Assembly (NCBI GenBank): GCA_002298335.1
Contig: DBNK01000023.1
Span: forward strand, 70,161-134,160
Reading direction: 5' to 3'
Length of the DNA stretch: 64,000 nt
From: Thalassolituus sp. UBA674
GTDB lineage: Bacteria > Pseudomonadota > Gammaproteobacteria > Pseudomonadales > Oceanobacteraceae
Below the pieces are notes generated by a model that made no database searches, was not told the origin of the DNA, and saw only the letters and a list, made by a program, of their open reading frames with translations. Of the stretch, positions 38,020-47,063 are shown in pieces. Position numbers and translations under genes: made by a program. The number at the start of each line of letters is the position of its first letter. Positions within the stretch are counted from its first letter, which is position 1.

Positions 38020-38970
38020 GTGAGCAGTGACTGGGACAGCCTGACCGCGGATGAAATCAGTAAAGGGCTGTGGTCAGCAGAGAAAACCTCACGCCAGACC
38101 GGCAAAGTCTGTGTCTACAATCAGGCGCTGCACAAAGCCAACCTGCGCCGTTCGAAACTGGAAAAAGAGCTGCACCGCGGCCTCGAAACCGGCATGGTGA
38201 AACCTTACTTCCAGCCGATCGTCAGCAGCACCGACCATGCCCTGGTCGGTTTTGAGGCACTGGCACGGTTTGAACATCCGCAGATGGGCATGATCTCACC
38301 GGCGGAATTCATCCCCGTGGCCGAACAGTCAGGCATGATGTGTGATCTGGGGAATGTCATCCTGCGTGAGAGTATGGCCGGTATCCGTCGTCTGATGGAA
38401 AAGGCCGGACACAGTGCGCCCCTCTACGTCAGTGTGAATATCTCTGTCCTGCAGCTGATGAGTGACGATTTCGCCGGACGTCTGATCCGCATGGTTGATC
38501 AGTCCGGAGTCCCCCGCCGCTGTCTGCGTCTGGAAGTGACGGAATCCCTGTTCGTGGAGAATATGGATCACGCCATTCAGCAGCTGGCGCAGCTGCGTGC
38601 CGCCGGAATCCGTATCGCGCTGGATGACTTCGGCACCGGCTACTCATCACTGAGTTACCTGCGTCGTCTGCCGATTGATGTTCTGAAAATTGACCGCAGC
38701 TTCGTTACCCGCTCCCACGAAGACGAGAGTAACGTCGCCATTCTGCGTACCGTGTACGATCTGGCCCGGGAACTGTCGCTGGAGGTTGTGGCCGAAGGCA
38801 TCGAAAACCTGCAGGAGCTGAATGTGCTCAACGCTCTGGGGCCGATGGGACTGCAGGGGTATTACTTCAGTAAGCCCATGCCGGAAAGTATGCTCGGTGA
38901 TTTTGTTGCCGCCTGGTCGAAAGGGCTGAATCACCAGTCGCCGTCTGTCACGGTAAAAGCCCGCCACTGA
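38020..38970 (+). CDS. C-terminal half of the split gene: EAL phosphodiesterase domain
   Basis: 316 aa from a GTG with no good ribosome site; the frame is open back to 37927. The EAL domain looks catalytically complete: FEALARF, VNIS, EVTES, DDFGTGYSS, LKIDRSF, EGIEN. Separate expression would need internal initiation. Confidence 0.6.
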   Translation: MSSDWDSLTADEISKGLWSAEKTSRQTGKVCVYNQALHKANLRRSKLEKELHRGLETGMVKPYFQPIVSSTDHALVGFEALARFEHPQMGMISPAEFIPVAEQSGMMCDLGNVILRESMAGIRRLMEKAGHSAPLYVSVNISVLQLMSDDFAGRLIRMVDQSGVPRRCLRLEVTESLFVENMDHAIQQLAQLRAAGIRIALDDFGTGYSSLSYLRRLPIDVLKIDRSFVTRSHEDESNVAILRTVYDLARELSLEVVAEGIENLQELNVLNALGPMGLQGYYFSKPMPESMLGDFVAAWSKGLNHQSPSVTVKARH

Positions 38971-39013
38971 TTATTCCGGTCCGTATCCTTCCCATTATTG
39001 CTGAAAAGCCGCC

Positions 39014-39030
39014 ACTGTCAGACTGACAGT
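39014..39030. promoter_or_regulatory. 17-bp perfect palindrome upstream of a small membrane-protein gene
   Basis: ACTGTCAG-A-CTGACAGT, 27 bp upstream of a TATAGT -10-like hexamer (39057-39062) and 69 bp before the ATG at 39099. It may be an operator; the regulator is unknown. Confidence 0.4.
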
Positions 39031-39098
39031 ACCGCCGTCACGCCGGGCATTTAGTGTATAGTAACGGCATCCGTTGCACTCTCAGAAGGAAGCCGCCG

Positions 39099-39221
39099 AT
39101 GAACAAGGAACTGATACTGGTCCTGACCGTGTTTACGCTGTACAGCCTGTACGTCGGGATTGTTGATCTGCTGGTGGACAGCATTTCACTGCCGCTGTTT
39201 TTTCTGTCGATTGTGATGTGA
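39099..39221 (+). CDS. 40-residue hydrophobic small protein
   Basis: ATG at 39099, stop TGA at 39219-39221. AGAAGGA lies 8 bases before the ATG. After MNKE comes a hydrophobic segment (LILVLTVFTLYSLYVGIV), an acidic hinge (DLLVD) and a second one (SLPLFFLSIVM), so a one- or two-pass inner-membrane peptide. No family recognised. Coding is supported by the ribosome site, a -10-like hexamer and a palindrome upstream. Its stop codon lies in an AGCGCTG/CAGCGCT inverted repeat that reaches the convergent mgtC-like gene. Confidence 0.55.
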   Translation: MNKELILVLTVFTLYSLYVGIVDLLVDSISLPLFFLSIVM

Positions 39222-39233
39222 GCGCTGGCTGAA

Positions 39234-39725
39234 TCAGCGCTTATGCCGCCAGTTACTGTATTTGGAATGCACGCCTTTCGTCAGGGCATTGGAGTAGTTT
39301 TCCAGAATATCCACACCCACCAGAATGGCGATCACCACAAAGGCGAGTTTGATGGCGGTGAAATGACCGGCCACAGCAACCGCCACGCCGATGGCGGCCA
39401 GCGCCCAGATGGTTGCCGCTGAAGTCACACCCAGTACCACACCGTCTTTGGACAGCATCACCCCGGCACCCAGAAAACCCACGCCAGTAACTACCTGCCC
39501 GATAATCCGCGACTGATCGGTCATGTCGGTATTGAGTGACTGAGCCAGTGCGACAAAAGCGTAGGTGCCCAGCACAATCAGGCTGGAGGTACGGATGCCC
39601 ACTGGCTTGCCGCGCAGCTGGCGCTCCAGTCCGACGATGGTGCCACAGGCGAGGCAGACCAGAATTTCCGGCCAGCTTAACGGGTCAATATTGATCAGAT
39701 CAGCAAAGGTGTACACGTCACTCAA
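39234..39725 (-). CDS. MgtC/SapB-family membrane protein
   Basis: 163 aa with about five hydrophobic segments. The MgtC domain is clear: CGTIVGLERQLRGKPVGIRTSSLIVLG, GVGFLGAGVML, GVTSAATIWALAAIGVAVA. It lacks the C-terminal ACT-like domain of Salmonella MgtC, so it is a minimal family member. Linked elsewhere to magnesium limitation and intracellular survival; role here unknown. It follows the glutathione peroxidase gene by 17 bp on the same strand. Confidence 0.9.
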   Translation of the reverse strand: MSDVYTFADLINIDPLSWPEILVCLACGTIVGLERQLRGKPVGIRTSSLIVLGTYAFVALAQSLNTDMTDQSRIIGQVVTGVGFLGAGVMLSKDGVVLGVTSAATIWALAAIGVAVAVAGHFTAIKLAFVVIAILVGVDILENYSNALTKGVHSKYSNWRHKR

Positions 39726-39742
39726 TCTCTGTAGAACGGTGG

Positions 39743-40333
39743 TTATTCGGCGTTGCCCGCCAGTAATTTCTGAATGTCTTTGTCACTGGGTACCGTAAAA
39801 CTGGAGTTGGACGAAACGATTTCGCCCTCCGGATTGATCAGATACTTGTAGAAATTCCACTTAGGGGCTGCGTCCTGACGTGCAACTTCCTGAAACAGCG
39901 GGTGGGCGTTGTCGCCTTTCACCGGCACCGTGGCCAGCATGGTGAAGGTGACTCCGAAGTTCTTGAAACAGACGTCAGCTGCTTCGCTTTCGCTTTCCGC
40001 TTCCTGATTGAACGAATCTGAAGAAACGCCGATCACCACCAAACCGTCTTTGGCGTACTTTTCGTGGATCTTTTCCAGGTCACCGAACTGACCGGTAAAG
40101 CCGCAATGGCTGGCGGTATTCACCAGCAGTACCGGGTGGCCATTGGTGACCTCGCACAGGTTCAGCATTTTGCTGCTGTGCAGCTGTTTCATGGTCTGGT
40201 GGAAGATGGCCGGACAGGTCTCCGGGTAGTCAGCGTCCTGTGTGCTGGTGTCCGGGCTGGCACTGACCAGGGCGGCAGGCAGCCACAGCAGGCTGCTGAG
40301 CATAAGGGTACGGAACGGGCGGATAACGGCCAT
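39743..40333 (-). CDS. exported glutathione-peroxidase-family protein
   Basis: 196 aa. Signal peptide (about 1-25, LLWLPAALVSA) and an extra N-terminal segment, then the thioredoxin-fold GPx domain: NTASHCGF with peroxidatic Cys77, VIGVSSDSF and KWNFYKYLI. Cytoplasmic bacterial GPx enzymes are about 160 aa, so this is a periplasmic version. It probably reduces peroxides with thioredoxin-like donors rather than glutathione. Confidence 0.9.
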   Translation of the reverse strand: MAVIRPFRTLMLSSLLWLPAALVSASPDTSTQDADYPETCPAIFHQTMKQLHSSKMLNLCEVTNGHPVLLVNTASHCGFTGQFGDLEKIHEKYAKDGLVVIGVSSDSFNQEAESESEAADVCFKNFGVTFTMLATVPVKGDNAHPLFQEVARQDAAPKWNFYKYLINPEGEIVSSNSSFTVPSDKDIQKLLAGNAE

Positions 40334-40355
40334 GGTAAGTCTCCCTGAAAGGTAA

Positions 40356-40373
40356 GCCCGGCATCAGCCGGGC
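40356..40373 (-). terminator. hairpin between fadE and the peroxidase gene
   Basis: GCCCGGC-ATCA-GCCGGGC, a perfect 7-bp stem with a tetraloop, upstream of the peroxidase ATG. It may act as a leader structure or a second fadE terminator. Confidence 0.4.
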
Positions 40374-40406
40374 ATCTGTCTGAAGCATATCGGATATTTC
40401 GGCGAA

Positions 40407-40424
40407 GGGAAGGCTGGCCTTCCC
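40407..40424 (-). terminator. hairpin immediately after fadE
   Basis: GGGAAGGC/GCCTTCCC perfect 8-bp stem with a 2-base loop, 5 bases after the fadE stop on the minus strand. T tract poor. Confidence 0.45.
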
Positions 40425-40429
40425 TCTCA

Positions 40430-42886
40430 TCAGGCTGCTTCGTCGTCTTTTTTCACCTGTGCAGCGGTAAAGAAAGACTTCTCAAACGCATCCGTCAGCA
40501 GAGCGTCATAGCGGCGCTGATTGTACTCTTTGATGCTGGCGGCCTTATCCGCAGGAATGATGCCCTGCTGCACGGCACTGGCGAGCTGGGCTTCAATGCT
40601 GTCGCCGTCAAGCATGCCTTTGCTTTGTGCCTTCACGAAGGCCTGCCATTCACCTTCAATGCTGAGCATCATCTGATAGGTGCTTTCCACACGGCCGAAG
40701 CTGTCTTCCGGATCAAGACTGACATGGGCAAAGTGCCCGAAGGCCTGACGGACCGGGGTGTCCTGCATGATGAGATCACCCAGTGCACGGATCTGTTCAT
40801 CATCCGGCTTTTTCAGCATACGACCCCAGGGGAAGGCGATGCGCCTGTAGAGTGCCGCCAGCGGTGTGCCGAAGTTGTCGTAAAAGTCGATCAGGGCTTC
40901 CTGCGCTTTGTACAGGGCCTGATGCACCGCGGCTTTCGCGTGGACATCCTCCGCCTCACTGTGCAGCTGGGCTTCGCGGTATTTGAGAATACTGCAGGCC
41001 ATGAACAGATAGCTGTGCACATCGCCCAGGCGCGCGCTGAGCAGTTCACGGCGTTTCAGATCGCCACCCAGTACCGCCAGCGCCAGATCGGCTGTGGCCG
41101 AGAAGGCCGCGCTCAGGCGGTCGATGCGTTGATACCAGACCTTGCTGAACTCGTCTGCAGCCTGTGGGTGTCTGGCCAGACGCGAACCGCTGACACCGAG
41201 TACCAGAGCACGCAGGGTACTGCTGATGGCGCCTCCGGCGAGTTTGAAAAACAGGCGGTCAAAGTCTTTGAGACCCTGTTTCGGGTCATCACTCTGCAAG
41301 GCCTGCAGGGTATCAAACAGGTAAGGATGACAGCGCATGGAACCCTGGCCGAAGATCATCAGCGAGCGGGTCAGGATGTTCGCACCTTCCACCGTGATGG
41401 CCACCGGCACACTCTGATACGGCAGCGCCATAAAGTTACGCGGCCCCAGCTGGATGGCACGGCCACCGGCCACATCCATACCGTGGTTGATCAGTTCGCG
41501 CATCATTTCGGTGGCGTGGTATTTGGCCATGGCGGTGATGACTGACGGCGTGCCGTCCTCCAGCGAGCGCGTCACCAGATGGCGCATGGCCTCCAGTGTG
41601 TAGGCCTGAATGGCGATCTGCGAAGTGGCCTCCTGCACGCCTTCAAATTTACCGACTTCCAGTTTGAACTGACGGCGGATGCTGGCGAAGGCACCGGTCA
41701 TACGGTAGCCGACTTCACCACTCGCGGTAGCCAGAGCCGGGAGGGACACACCGCGTCCGGCGCCAAGGCATTCAATCAGCATGCGCCAGCCTTTACCGGC
41801 CATGTCCGGACCACCGATGATCCAGTCAACCGGGATAAAAACGTCTTTGCCGTTAATCGGCCCGTTCATGAAAGGCGCACCGGGGAAGTGACGGCGGCCA
41901 ATCTCAACACCCGGATGATCCGCGGGAATCAGGGCACAGGTAATGCCGTAGTCGTTTTTGCTGGCATCACCCAGCAGACCGTCCGGGTCACGCAGTTTGA
42001 ACGCCAGCCCGACCACAGTAGCCACCGGCGCCAGAGTGATCCAGCGTTTGGCGAAGTTCAGGCGGATGCCAGTGACTTCTTTGCCTTCAAATGTGCCTTT
42101 GCAGACGACGCCGATGTCCGGGATGGCGCCGGCGTCAGAGCCGGCTTCCGGTCCGGTGAGGCCGAAGCAGGGGATCTCGGTACCCTTAGCCAGACCGGCG
42201 AGCCAGCGTTTTTTCTGTTCTTCGGTACCGTATTTCACCAGCAGTTCGCCCGGACCTAAGGAGTTCGGCACCATGGCGGTCACTGCTGCGGTAATGGAGC
42301 GGGAGGCGATTTTGCTCATCACCCGGCTCTGGGCGTACGGGGAAAAGTCACGGCCGCCGTATTCCTGTGGAATGATCAGACCAAAGAAGCCTCTTTCTTT
42401 GAGGAACTGCCAGACCGGCTGTGGCAGGTCTTTGTGGTAATGCTGGATCTCCCATTCGTCGAGCATGCTGCAGAGTTCTTCAACGTCATTGTCGATAAAA
42501 GACTGTTCGTGCTCGCGCAACACCGGCAGTTTTATCGCTGAAAACTTCTCCCAGTCCGGCTTGCCACGGAACAGATCAGCATCCCACCAGGCCGTCCCGG
42601 CTTCGAGTGCTTCGCGCTCGGTAGAACTCATCGATGGCATGACCCTGGCCAGTGCTTTGTAGGCCAGGGCACTGATCAGACGTCGGCGCAGGGGCGTCAG
42701 GTTCAGCAGCAGCAGACCGGCGGCCAGCAGCGTCAGTGATAGCGGATGCAGCATTACCGGGCTTATCAGACCCGTTGTCAGCCATACAGCGGCAAAAATG
42801 ACCGAGCTGAGTAACAGCCCGGGAGTGAAGTAGAAGAGCACTGCGCTGGTCAGCAGCAGAAGAAGTACAGCAGTCAGGAACATCAT
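40430..42886 (-). CDS. fadE: acyl-CoA dehydrogenase FadE
   Basis: 818 aa, the size of E. coli FadE (814). Three or four N-terminal hydrophobic segments (1-85), then the acyl-CoA dehydrogenase core (TAAVTAMVPNSLGPGELL, CFGLTGPEAGSDAGAIPD, AGGRAIQLGPRN) and the C-terminal DUF1974-type domain. First step of fatty acid beta-oxidation at the membrane. GGAG precedes the tandem ATG ATG start. Monocistronic. The 251 bp upstream are AT-rich with overlapping TATAC-type hexamers (42937-42965) that likely hold its promoter; I did not find a clear FadR or PsrA box. Confidence 0.95.
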   Translation of the reverse strand: MMFLTAVLLLLLTSAVLFYFTPGLLLSSVIFAAVWLTTGLISPVMLHPLSLTLLAAGLLLLNLTPLRRRLISALAYKALARVMPSMSSTEREALEAGTAWWDADLFRGKPDWEKFSAIKLPVLREHEQSFIDNDVEELCSMLDEWEIQHYHKDLPQPVWQFLKERGFFGLIIPQEYGGRDFSPYAQSRVMSKIASRSITAAVTAMVPNSLGPGELLVKYGTEEQKKRWLAGLAKGTEIPCFGLTGPEAGSDAGAIPDIGVVCKGTFEGKEVTGIRLNFAKRWITLAPVATVVGLAFKLRDPDGLLGDASKNDYGITCALIPADHPGVEIGRRHFPGAPFMNGPINGKDVFIPVDWIIGGPDMAGKGWRMLIECLGAGRGVSLPALATASGEVGYRMTGAFASIRRQFKLEVGKFEGVQEATSQIAIQAYTLEAMRHLVTRSLEDGTPSVITAMAKYHATEMMRELINHGMDVAGGRAIQLGPRNFMALPYQSVPVAITVEGANILTRSLMIFGQGSMRCHPYLFDTLQALQSDDPKQGLKDFDRLFFKLAGGAISSTLRALVLGVSGSRLARHPQAADEFSKVWYQRIDRLSAAFSATADLALAVLGGDLKRRELLSARLGDVHSYLFMACSILKYREAQLHSEAEDVHAKAAVHQALYKAQEALIDFYDNFGTPLAALYRRIAFPWGRMLKKPDDEQIRALGDLIMQDTPVRQAFGHFAHVSLDPEDSFGRVESTYQMMLSIEGEWQAFVKAQSKGMLDGDSIEAQLASAVQQGIIPADKAASIKEYNQRRYDALLTDAFEKSFFTAAQVKKDDEAA

Positions 42887-43137
42887 GGCGGTTCTCCATT
42901 GTGAGACGGAATCCCGGCAGGACCGGTGGGTTAAATATACTTATACATTAGTTATACAATACATTTGCATCCTGGTTCATTTCAACCCGTACTGCACTGA
43001 TGGACCGCGACACAACGGTCTGTTGCGCCGCCCGGAACATTGCTGTCAGTACGGCAGAGGTACACTGGTGTGACATCCCTCCTGCTGTGAGTTCGGCAAC
43101 GGTCCGTTGCCCGGCAGGTAACAAGCATGACGACTTT

Positions 43138-43683
43138 ATGAAGAGCAACACCATTCAGGCCCGCAAAACCGGCTGTACCTGCACTCTGGAAGTACTGGGC
43201 GCGGAACACGCAGAAGCACTGCTGGCGTTTGAGCAGAAACACAAACGATTTTTTGATTCGCTGATTGCGATGCGCCCACCTCAGTTTTACAGCCCGGAAG
43301 GGGTGCAGACGCACATCCGTGAGCTGCAGGCTGCGTATGCGGCCGGTGAAGGTTATCCCGGGGTGATCTGTGAGCAGGGTGAGGTCATCGGCCGGATTAA
43401 CCTGAGAGCCGTGGACCGTGAGTCGCAAAGCGCGTATCTGGGCTATCGTGTGGCGGAAGACCGTCAGGGCGAAGGGCTGGCCTGCGCGGCGGTGCAGGAA
43501 CTGGTGCGTCTTGCCCGTGAAGACTTCGGTCTGAAAACCCTGCGCGCCGATGTGCTGGATAACAACCCGGCCTCAGCCCATGTGCTGGAGAAACACGGCT
43601 TCGTCTGTCGTGGCTATACCGAGCATTTTCTGCGGCTGCACGACCAGTGTATCGGTTGCCGTCACTATGAGCTGACGCTGTGA
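43138..43683 (+). CDS. GNAT N-acetyltransferase (RimJ/RimL-like)
   Basis: 181 aa from the ATG at 43138; an upstream extension to 43000 is not family-like and is Cys-rich out-of-character sequence. Acetyl-CoA-binding motif A is YRVAEDRQGEGLACAAVQEL and motif B is ADVLDNNPASAHVLEKHGFV. RimJ-type enzymes acetylate N-termini of proteins or small amines. The ribosome site is weak, so the exact start is uncertain. Confidence 0.85.
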   Translation: MKSNTIQARKTGCTCTLEVLGAEHAEALLAFEQKHKRFFDSLIAMRPPQFYSPEGVQTHIRELQAAYAAGEGYPGVICEQGEVIGRINLRAVDRESQSAYLGYRVAEDRQGEGLACAAVQELVRLAREDFGLKTLRADVLDNNPASAHVLEKHGFVCRGYTEHFLRLHDQCIGCRHYELTL

Positions 43684-43708
43684 TGTTTCCGGGCTGCGGG
43701 ACTGTGGC

Positions 43709-44455
43709 TCAGAACGTCAGCGGGATAGTGAACAATGCCTGTCCTGCCGCTTCACCTTCCTCGTTCCAGGTGATTTCTTCCAGTCTGGCCAGGTGGCCAC
43801 GGATGCTCAGCCCGGTGCTGCAGCGGGTGCCATAGCCGGGCGCGCGGATGAACTGTGCCGAGAGCAGCCTTTCCCACAGTTCCGATACCCCGGTGTGTGG
43901 CAGTTCATTGTCGGCAAAGGGTTCGCGGTGGCTGAGCAGGGTAGTAAGCGCTTCCGGTGCCGGAGCTGCAGCCAGCTGCTGCAATGCCAGCCGCACCTTG
44001 GGCCAGGGTGTGTTGAGCTGAGCATTGCTGAGGCCATAACGGCCCGGAGCCAGAATGCGGGAGGCTTTGTCCGGGTAATTGGTGGTGTAGCACAGGGTGT
44101 CGCTGGTCCCGGTCAGCAGGTTGAAGGGCGCATACTCAGCGGTATCCAGCTGTTCAGCCCAGGCTTCAGGCGCGAGGTCAGAGGTCAGATAGTTCAGCAC
44201 CAGTTCACCGCGTGAGCGCGGGTCCTGTGGCCCGGCTCCGGGAACCCGCACGTTGGTGAGGGCTGCCCAGCGGCCCTTGTCCGTGAGGCCGAGCCAGGTG
44301 CCGCCTTTTTCCAGATCCTGCCCGGCGAATAAACCGGGGTGCTGCGGCCATGGCTGCAGTGGCCGGGTCGGGCGGTAAAATACTTCATCACGGTTGGCAC
44401 TCAGGGTCAGCCACTGCTCCGACCCGGGGTGCCAGTCAAAGACTATCAGGCACAT
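43709..44455 (-). CDS. NRDE-family protein (TANGO2-like)
   Basis: 248 aa from the ATG at 44455, giving the conserved MCLIVF N-terminus with Cys2; a 16-residue upstream extension would mask it. NRDE motif in LSANRDEVF, then GGTWLGLTDKGRWAALTNVR, FNLL and YGLSNAQLNTPWPKV. Ntn-hydrolase-like fold; eukaryotic TANGO2 has been linked to haem or lipid trafficking. Bacterial function unknown. In Pseudomonas a similar gene also lies near ptsP. Diverges from the TSUP gene. Confidence 0.88.
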   Translation of the reverse strand: MCLIVFDWHPGSEQWLTLSANRDEVFYRPTRPLQPWPQHPGLFAGQDLEKGGTWLGLTDKGRWAALTNVRVPGAGPQDPRSRGELVLNYLTSDLAPEAWAEQLDTAEYAPFNLLTGTSDTLCYTTNYPDKASRILAPGRYGLSNAQLNTPWPKVRLALQQLAAAPAPEALTTLLSHREPFADNELPHTGVSELWERLLSAQFIRAPGYGTRCSTGLSIRGHLARLEEITWNEEGEAAGQALFTIPLTF

Positions 44456-44520
44456 GTGGGCAGTGTACCCGCTTTCCGTCATAATGCGGGGCGATTTTTT
44501 CACCCTTTGGCAGGACTCTC

Positions 44521-45327
44521 TTGTTCAGCGACGACGTTTTTTCATTTCTGCTGTATCTCGCCGCCGGAGCCTTTGCCGGTGTGCTGGCGGGACTGTTTGG
44601 TATTGGTGGCGGGATGGTCATCGTCCCCGTTCTTATCTTCAGTTTTATGGCTGCGGGGGTTGATGAGCAGGTACTCACTCACATGGCCATTGCCACTTCG
44701 CTGGCGTCCATTGTGTTCACGTCACTGAGTTCCGTTCATCAGCACCATCTGGCCAGGGCCATTGACTGGCAGCTGGTGATCAATATGGTTGCCGGTATCG
44801 TGGTGGGTACGACGGCGGGGGTTATCCTCATCTCCGGCGTCCCCGGCTATGTGCTGGAAAAGCTGATTGGTATTTTCTCCCTGCTGACGGCGATTAAGAT
44901 GTTCAGCAACTGGCAGCCACCCGGTAATGCGGAAGACCGCCCCGGAAAAGTGAACCTCTTCACGGCAGGTGGTCTGATCGGGTTTGGCTCATCCTGGTTC
45001 GGAATCGGCGGTGGTACTTTTACTGTCCCGTATCTGACATGGATGCGTGTTAATGTGCGTCAGGCCGTGGCGACCTCTGCGGCCTGTGGCATCCCGATTG
45101 CGCTGACCGCGACCATCAATAACATCTGGACCGGCTGGAATCACGAGTCGCTGCCGGAGTGGAGCACAGGCTATGTGTACTGGCCGGCGGTGCTGGGCAT
45201 TGTCATTACCAGTGTGCCCTTTGCCAAGGTCGGGGCGAAGCTGGCGCACAGCATGGACACGCGTTTACTGACCCGGCTGTTTGCTGTGTTACTCTGCGTC
45301 GTCGGAGTGCGCTTTTTACTGTACTGA
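44521..45327 (+). CDS. TSUP (TauE/SafE) family membrane permease
   Basis: 268 aa, from a TTG with CAGGACT upstream. About eight hydrophobic segments in two repeats, each with the family glycine motif (GLFGIGGGMVIVP and GSSWFGIGGGTFTVP). TSUP proteins export sulfite, sulfonates or other organic anions; the substrate here is unknown. It lies 18 bp before lgt, as in Pseudomonas. Confidence 0.92.
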   Translation: MFSDDVFSFLLYLAAGAFAGVLAGLFGIGGGMVIVPVLIFSFMAAGVDEQVLTHMAIATSLASIVFTSLSSVHQHHLARAIDWQLVINMVAGIVVGTTAGVILISGVPGYVLEKLIGIFSLLTAIKMFSNWQPPGNAEDRPGKVNLFTAGGLIGFGSSWFGIGGGTFTVPYLTWMRVNVRQAVATSAACGIPIALTATINNIWTGWNHESLPEWSTGYVYWPAVLGIVITSVPFAKVGAKLAHSMDTRLLTRLFAVLLCVVGVRFLLY

Positions 45328-45345
45328 ACAGGATTCTGAGTTTTT

Positions 45346-46170
45346 ATGCTGACTTATCCGAATATTGATCCGGTCGCCTTTTCCATCTTCTCATGGCCGG
45401 TTCACTGGTATGGTCTCATGTATCTGCTGGCCTTCGCCTCGGCCTACGCTCTGGCCAGCTTCCGCGCCAGCCGTCCGGGCAGTACCTGGACCAGCCAGCA
45501 GGTGTCAGACCTGGTGTTCTACGGCGCCATGGGGGTGATCCTCGGCGGCCGTGCCGGTTATGTACTCTTCTATAACTTTCCGCAGTTTCTCGAAGATCCG
45601 CTGTGGCTGTTCCGTGTCTGGGAAGGCGGTATGTCATTCCACGGTGGCCTGCTCGGTGTGCTGGTGGCCATCGCTATTTTCTGCCGCATACATCAGCGCA
45701 ATTTCTTTGATGTCACCGACTTTGCCGCGCCCTTTGTACCTCTGGGGCTGATGTTCGGCCGTATCGGTAACTTCATCGGTGGCGAACTCTGGGGCCGGGT
45801 AGCTGATCCTGCGCAGGTGCCCTGGGCCATGGTCTTCCCCCGTGCCGGAGACGACCCGCGCCATCCTTCGCAGCTGTATCAGGCCGGTTTGGAAGGCTTC
45901 CTGCTGTTTGTTATTCTCTGGTTTTACTCCTCCTGGCCCCGCCCGCAGAAAGCCGTAAGCGCGGTCTTCCTTATGGGTTACGGTATCTTCCGTACCTTTG
46001 CCGAGTTCTTCCGGCAGCCGGATGCTCATATCGGCTTTGATATGTTCGGCTGGATGACCCGGGGCATGGAGCTGAGTATTCCGATGATCGCCATCGGCCT
46101 GATCCTGCTGATCTGGGCCTACCGTACTGATAAACGCGCCGACACACCCGCCGGAGAGAACAACGCATGA
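45346..46170 (+). CDS. lgt: prolipoprotein diacylglyceryl transferase
   Basis: 274 aa with seven membrane segments. Lgt signature [14 protein letters not shown], the [10 protein letters not shown] start, [11 protein letters not shown] and [10 protein letters not shown]. It transfers diacylglycerol to the lipobox cysteine of prolipoproteins. ATGA overlap with thyA, an arrangement common in this group of bacteria. Confidence 0.97.
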   Translation: MLTYPNIDPVAFSIFSWPVHWYGLMYLLAFASAYALASFRASRPGSTWTSQQVSDLVFYGAMGVILGGRAGYVLFYNFPQFLEDPLWLFRVWEGGMSFHGGLLGVLVAIAIFCRIHQRNFFDVTDFAAPFVPLGLMFGRIGNFIGGELWGRVADPAQVPWAMVFPRAGDDPRHPSQLYQAGLEGFLLFVILWFYSSWPRPQKAVSAVFLMGYGIFRTFAEFFRQPDAHIGFDMFGWMTRGMELSIPMIAIGLILLIWAYRTDKRADTPAGENNA

Positions 46171-46961
46171 AACAATACCTGGACCTGATGCGCCACGTAC
46201 GTGAACAGGGGGTCTTTAAAGAAGACCGCACCGGTACCGGCACGTACAGCTGTTTCGGCTATCAGATGCGCTTTGACCTGAGCGAGGGTTTCCCGCTGGT
46301 CACCACCAAGAAGCTCCACCTGCGCTCGATTATTCATGAGCTGCTGTGGTTCCTGAGCGGCGACACCAATATCCGTTATCTGAAAGAAAACGGCGTCTCC
46401 ATCTGGGATGAGTGGGCCGATGAAGAAGGCAACCTGGGTCCGGTGTACGGCTCCCAGTGGCGCAGCTGGCCTGCAGCGGATGGCCGCCACATTGATCAGA
46501 TCACCCAGTTGGTGGAGCAGATTAAGAACAATCCGGACTCCCGCCGCCTGATCGTCAGCGCCTGGAACGTCGGTGAAATCAGCAACATGGCGTTGCCGCC
46601 GTGCCATGCGTTTTTCCAGTTCTACGTCGCCGATGGCAAGCTCTCCTGCCAGCTGTATCAGCGCAGTGCGGATATCTTCCTTGGCGTGCCGTTCAATATC
46701 GCCAGCTACGCTCTGCTGGTGCATATGATGGCGCAGCAGTGCGACCTCGAAGTGGGTGATTTTGTCTGGACCGGCGGTGACGTACACCTGTACGCCAACC
46801 ATCTGGAGCAGACCGATCTGCAGCTCAGCCGTGAGCCGCTGCCGTTGCCGAAACTGGTGATTTCACGCAAGCCGGAGAGCATCTTTGATTATAAATTCGA
46901 AGACTTCGCCATCGAAGGTTATGAGCACCATCCGCACATCAAAGCTCCTGTGGCGATCTGA
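46167..46961 (+). CDS. thyA: thymidylate synthase
   Basis: 264 aa, same length as E. coli Thy[21 protein letters not shown], catalytic Cys in [30 protein letters not shown] and [11 protein letters not shown]. Makes dTMP from dUMP using methylene-tetrahydrofolate; works with folA downstream. Confidence 0.98.
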   Translation: MKQYLDLMRHVREQGVFKEDRTGTGTYSCFGYQMRFDLSEGFPLVTTKKLHLRSIIHELLWFLSGDTNIRYLKENGVSIWDEWADEEGNLGPVYGSQWRSWPAADGRHIDQITQLVEQIKNNPDSRRLIVSAWNVGEISNMALPPCHAFFQFYVADGKLSCQLYQRSADIFLGVPFNIASYALLVHMMAQQCDLEVGDFVWTGGDVHLYANHLEQTDLQLSREPLPLPKLVISRKPESIFDYKFEDFAIEGYEHHPHIKAPVAI

Positions 46962-47063
46962 TCTTTCTAGGTAAAAAAGACCAGACCTGTCATTTATGCC
47001 GTCATACCGGGGCGATGGCGTAATTCTTCTACACTGACATTGTTAACCGGAGTAGATGTTTCA

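Larger units (their letters stand above)
37048..38970 (+). pseudogene. PAS-GGDEF(degenerate)-EAL cyclic-di-GMP protein interrupted by one amber codon
   Basis: One continuous reading frame of 641 codons is broken only by a TAG at 37924-37926 (codon 293, context CTG CTG TAG CTG GAG). Both sides are homologous to one protein: helical N-terminus (VRERTEQLD), PAS (about 82-200), a GGDEF domain without its signature (LPGNTYAF in its place), then a complete EAL domain. Glutamine CAG to TAG is the simplest change. It could be a recent pseudogene, a sequencing error, or a readthrough site. The GTG start overlaps the H-NOX-like gene, so the pair looks like a gas-sensing input and c-di-GMP output module. 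Confidence 0.8.

Noticed and set aside
43000..43137. N-terminal extension of the GNAT gene
   Set aside because: Cys-rich, not GNAT-like, and crosses the likely promoter region shared with fadE.
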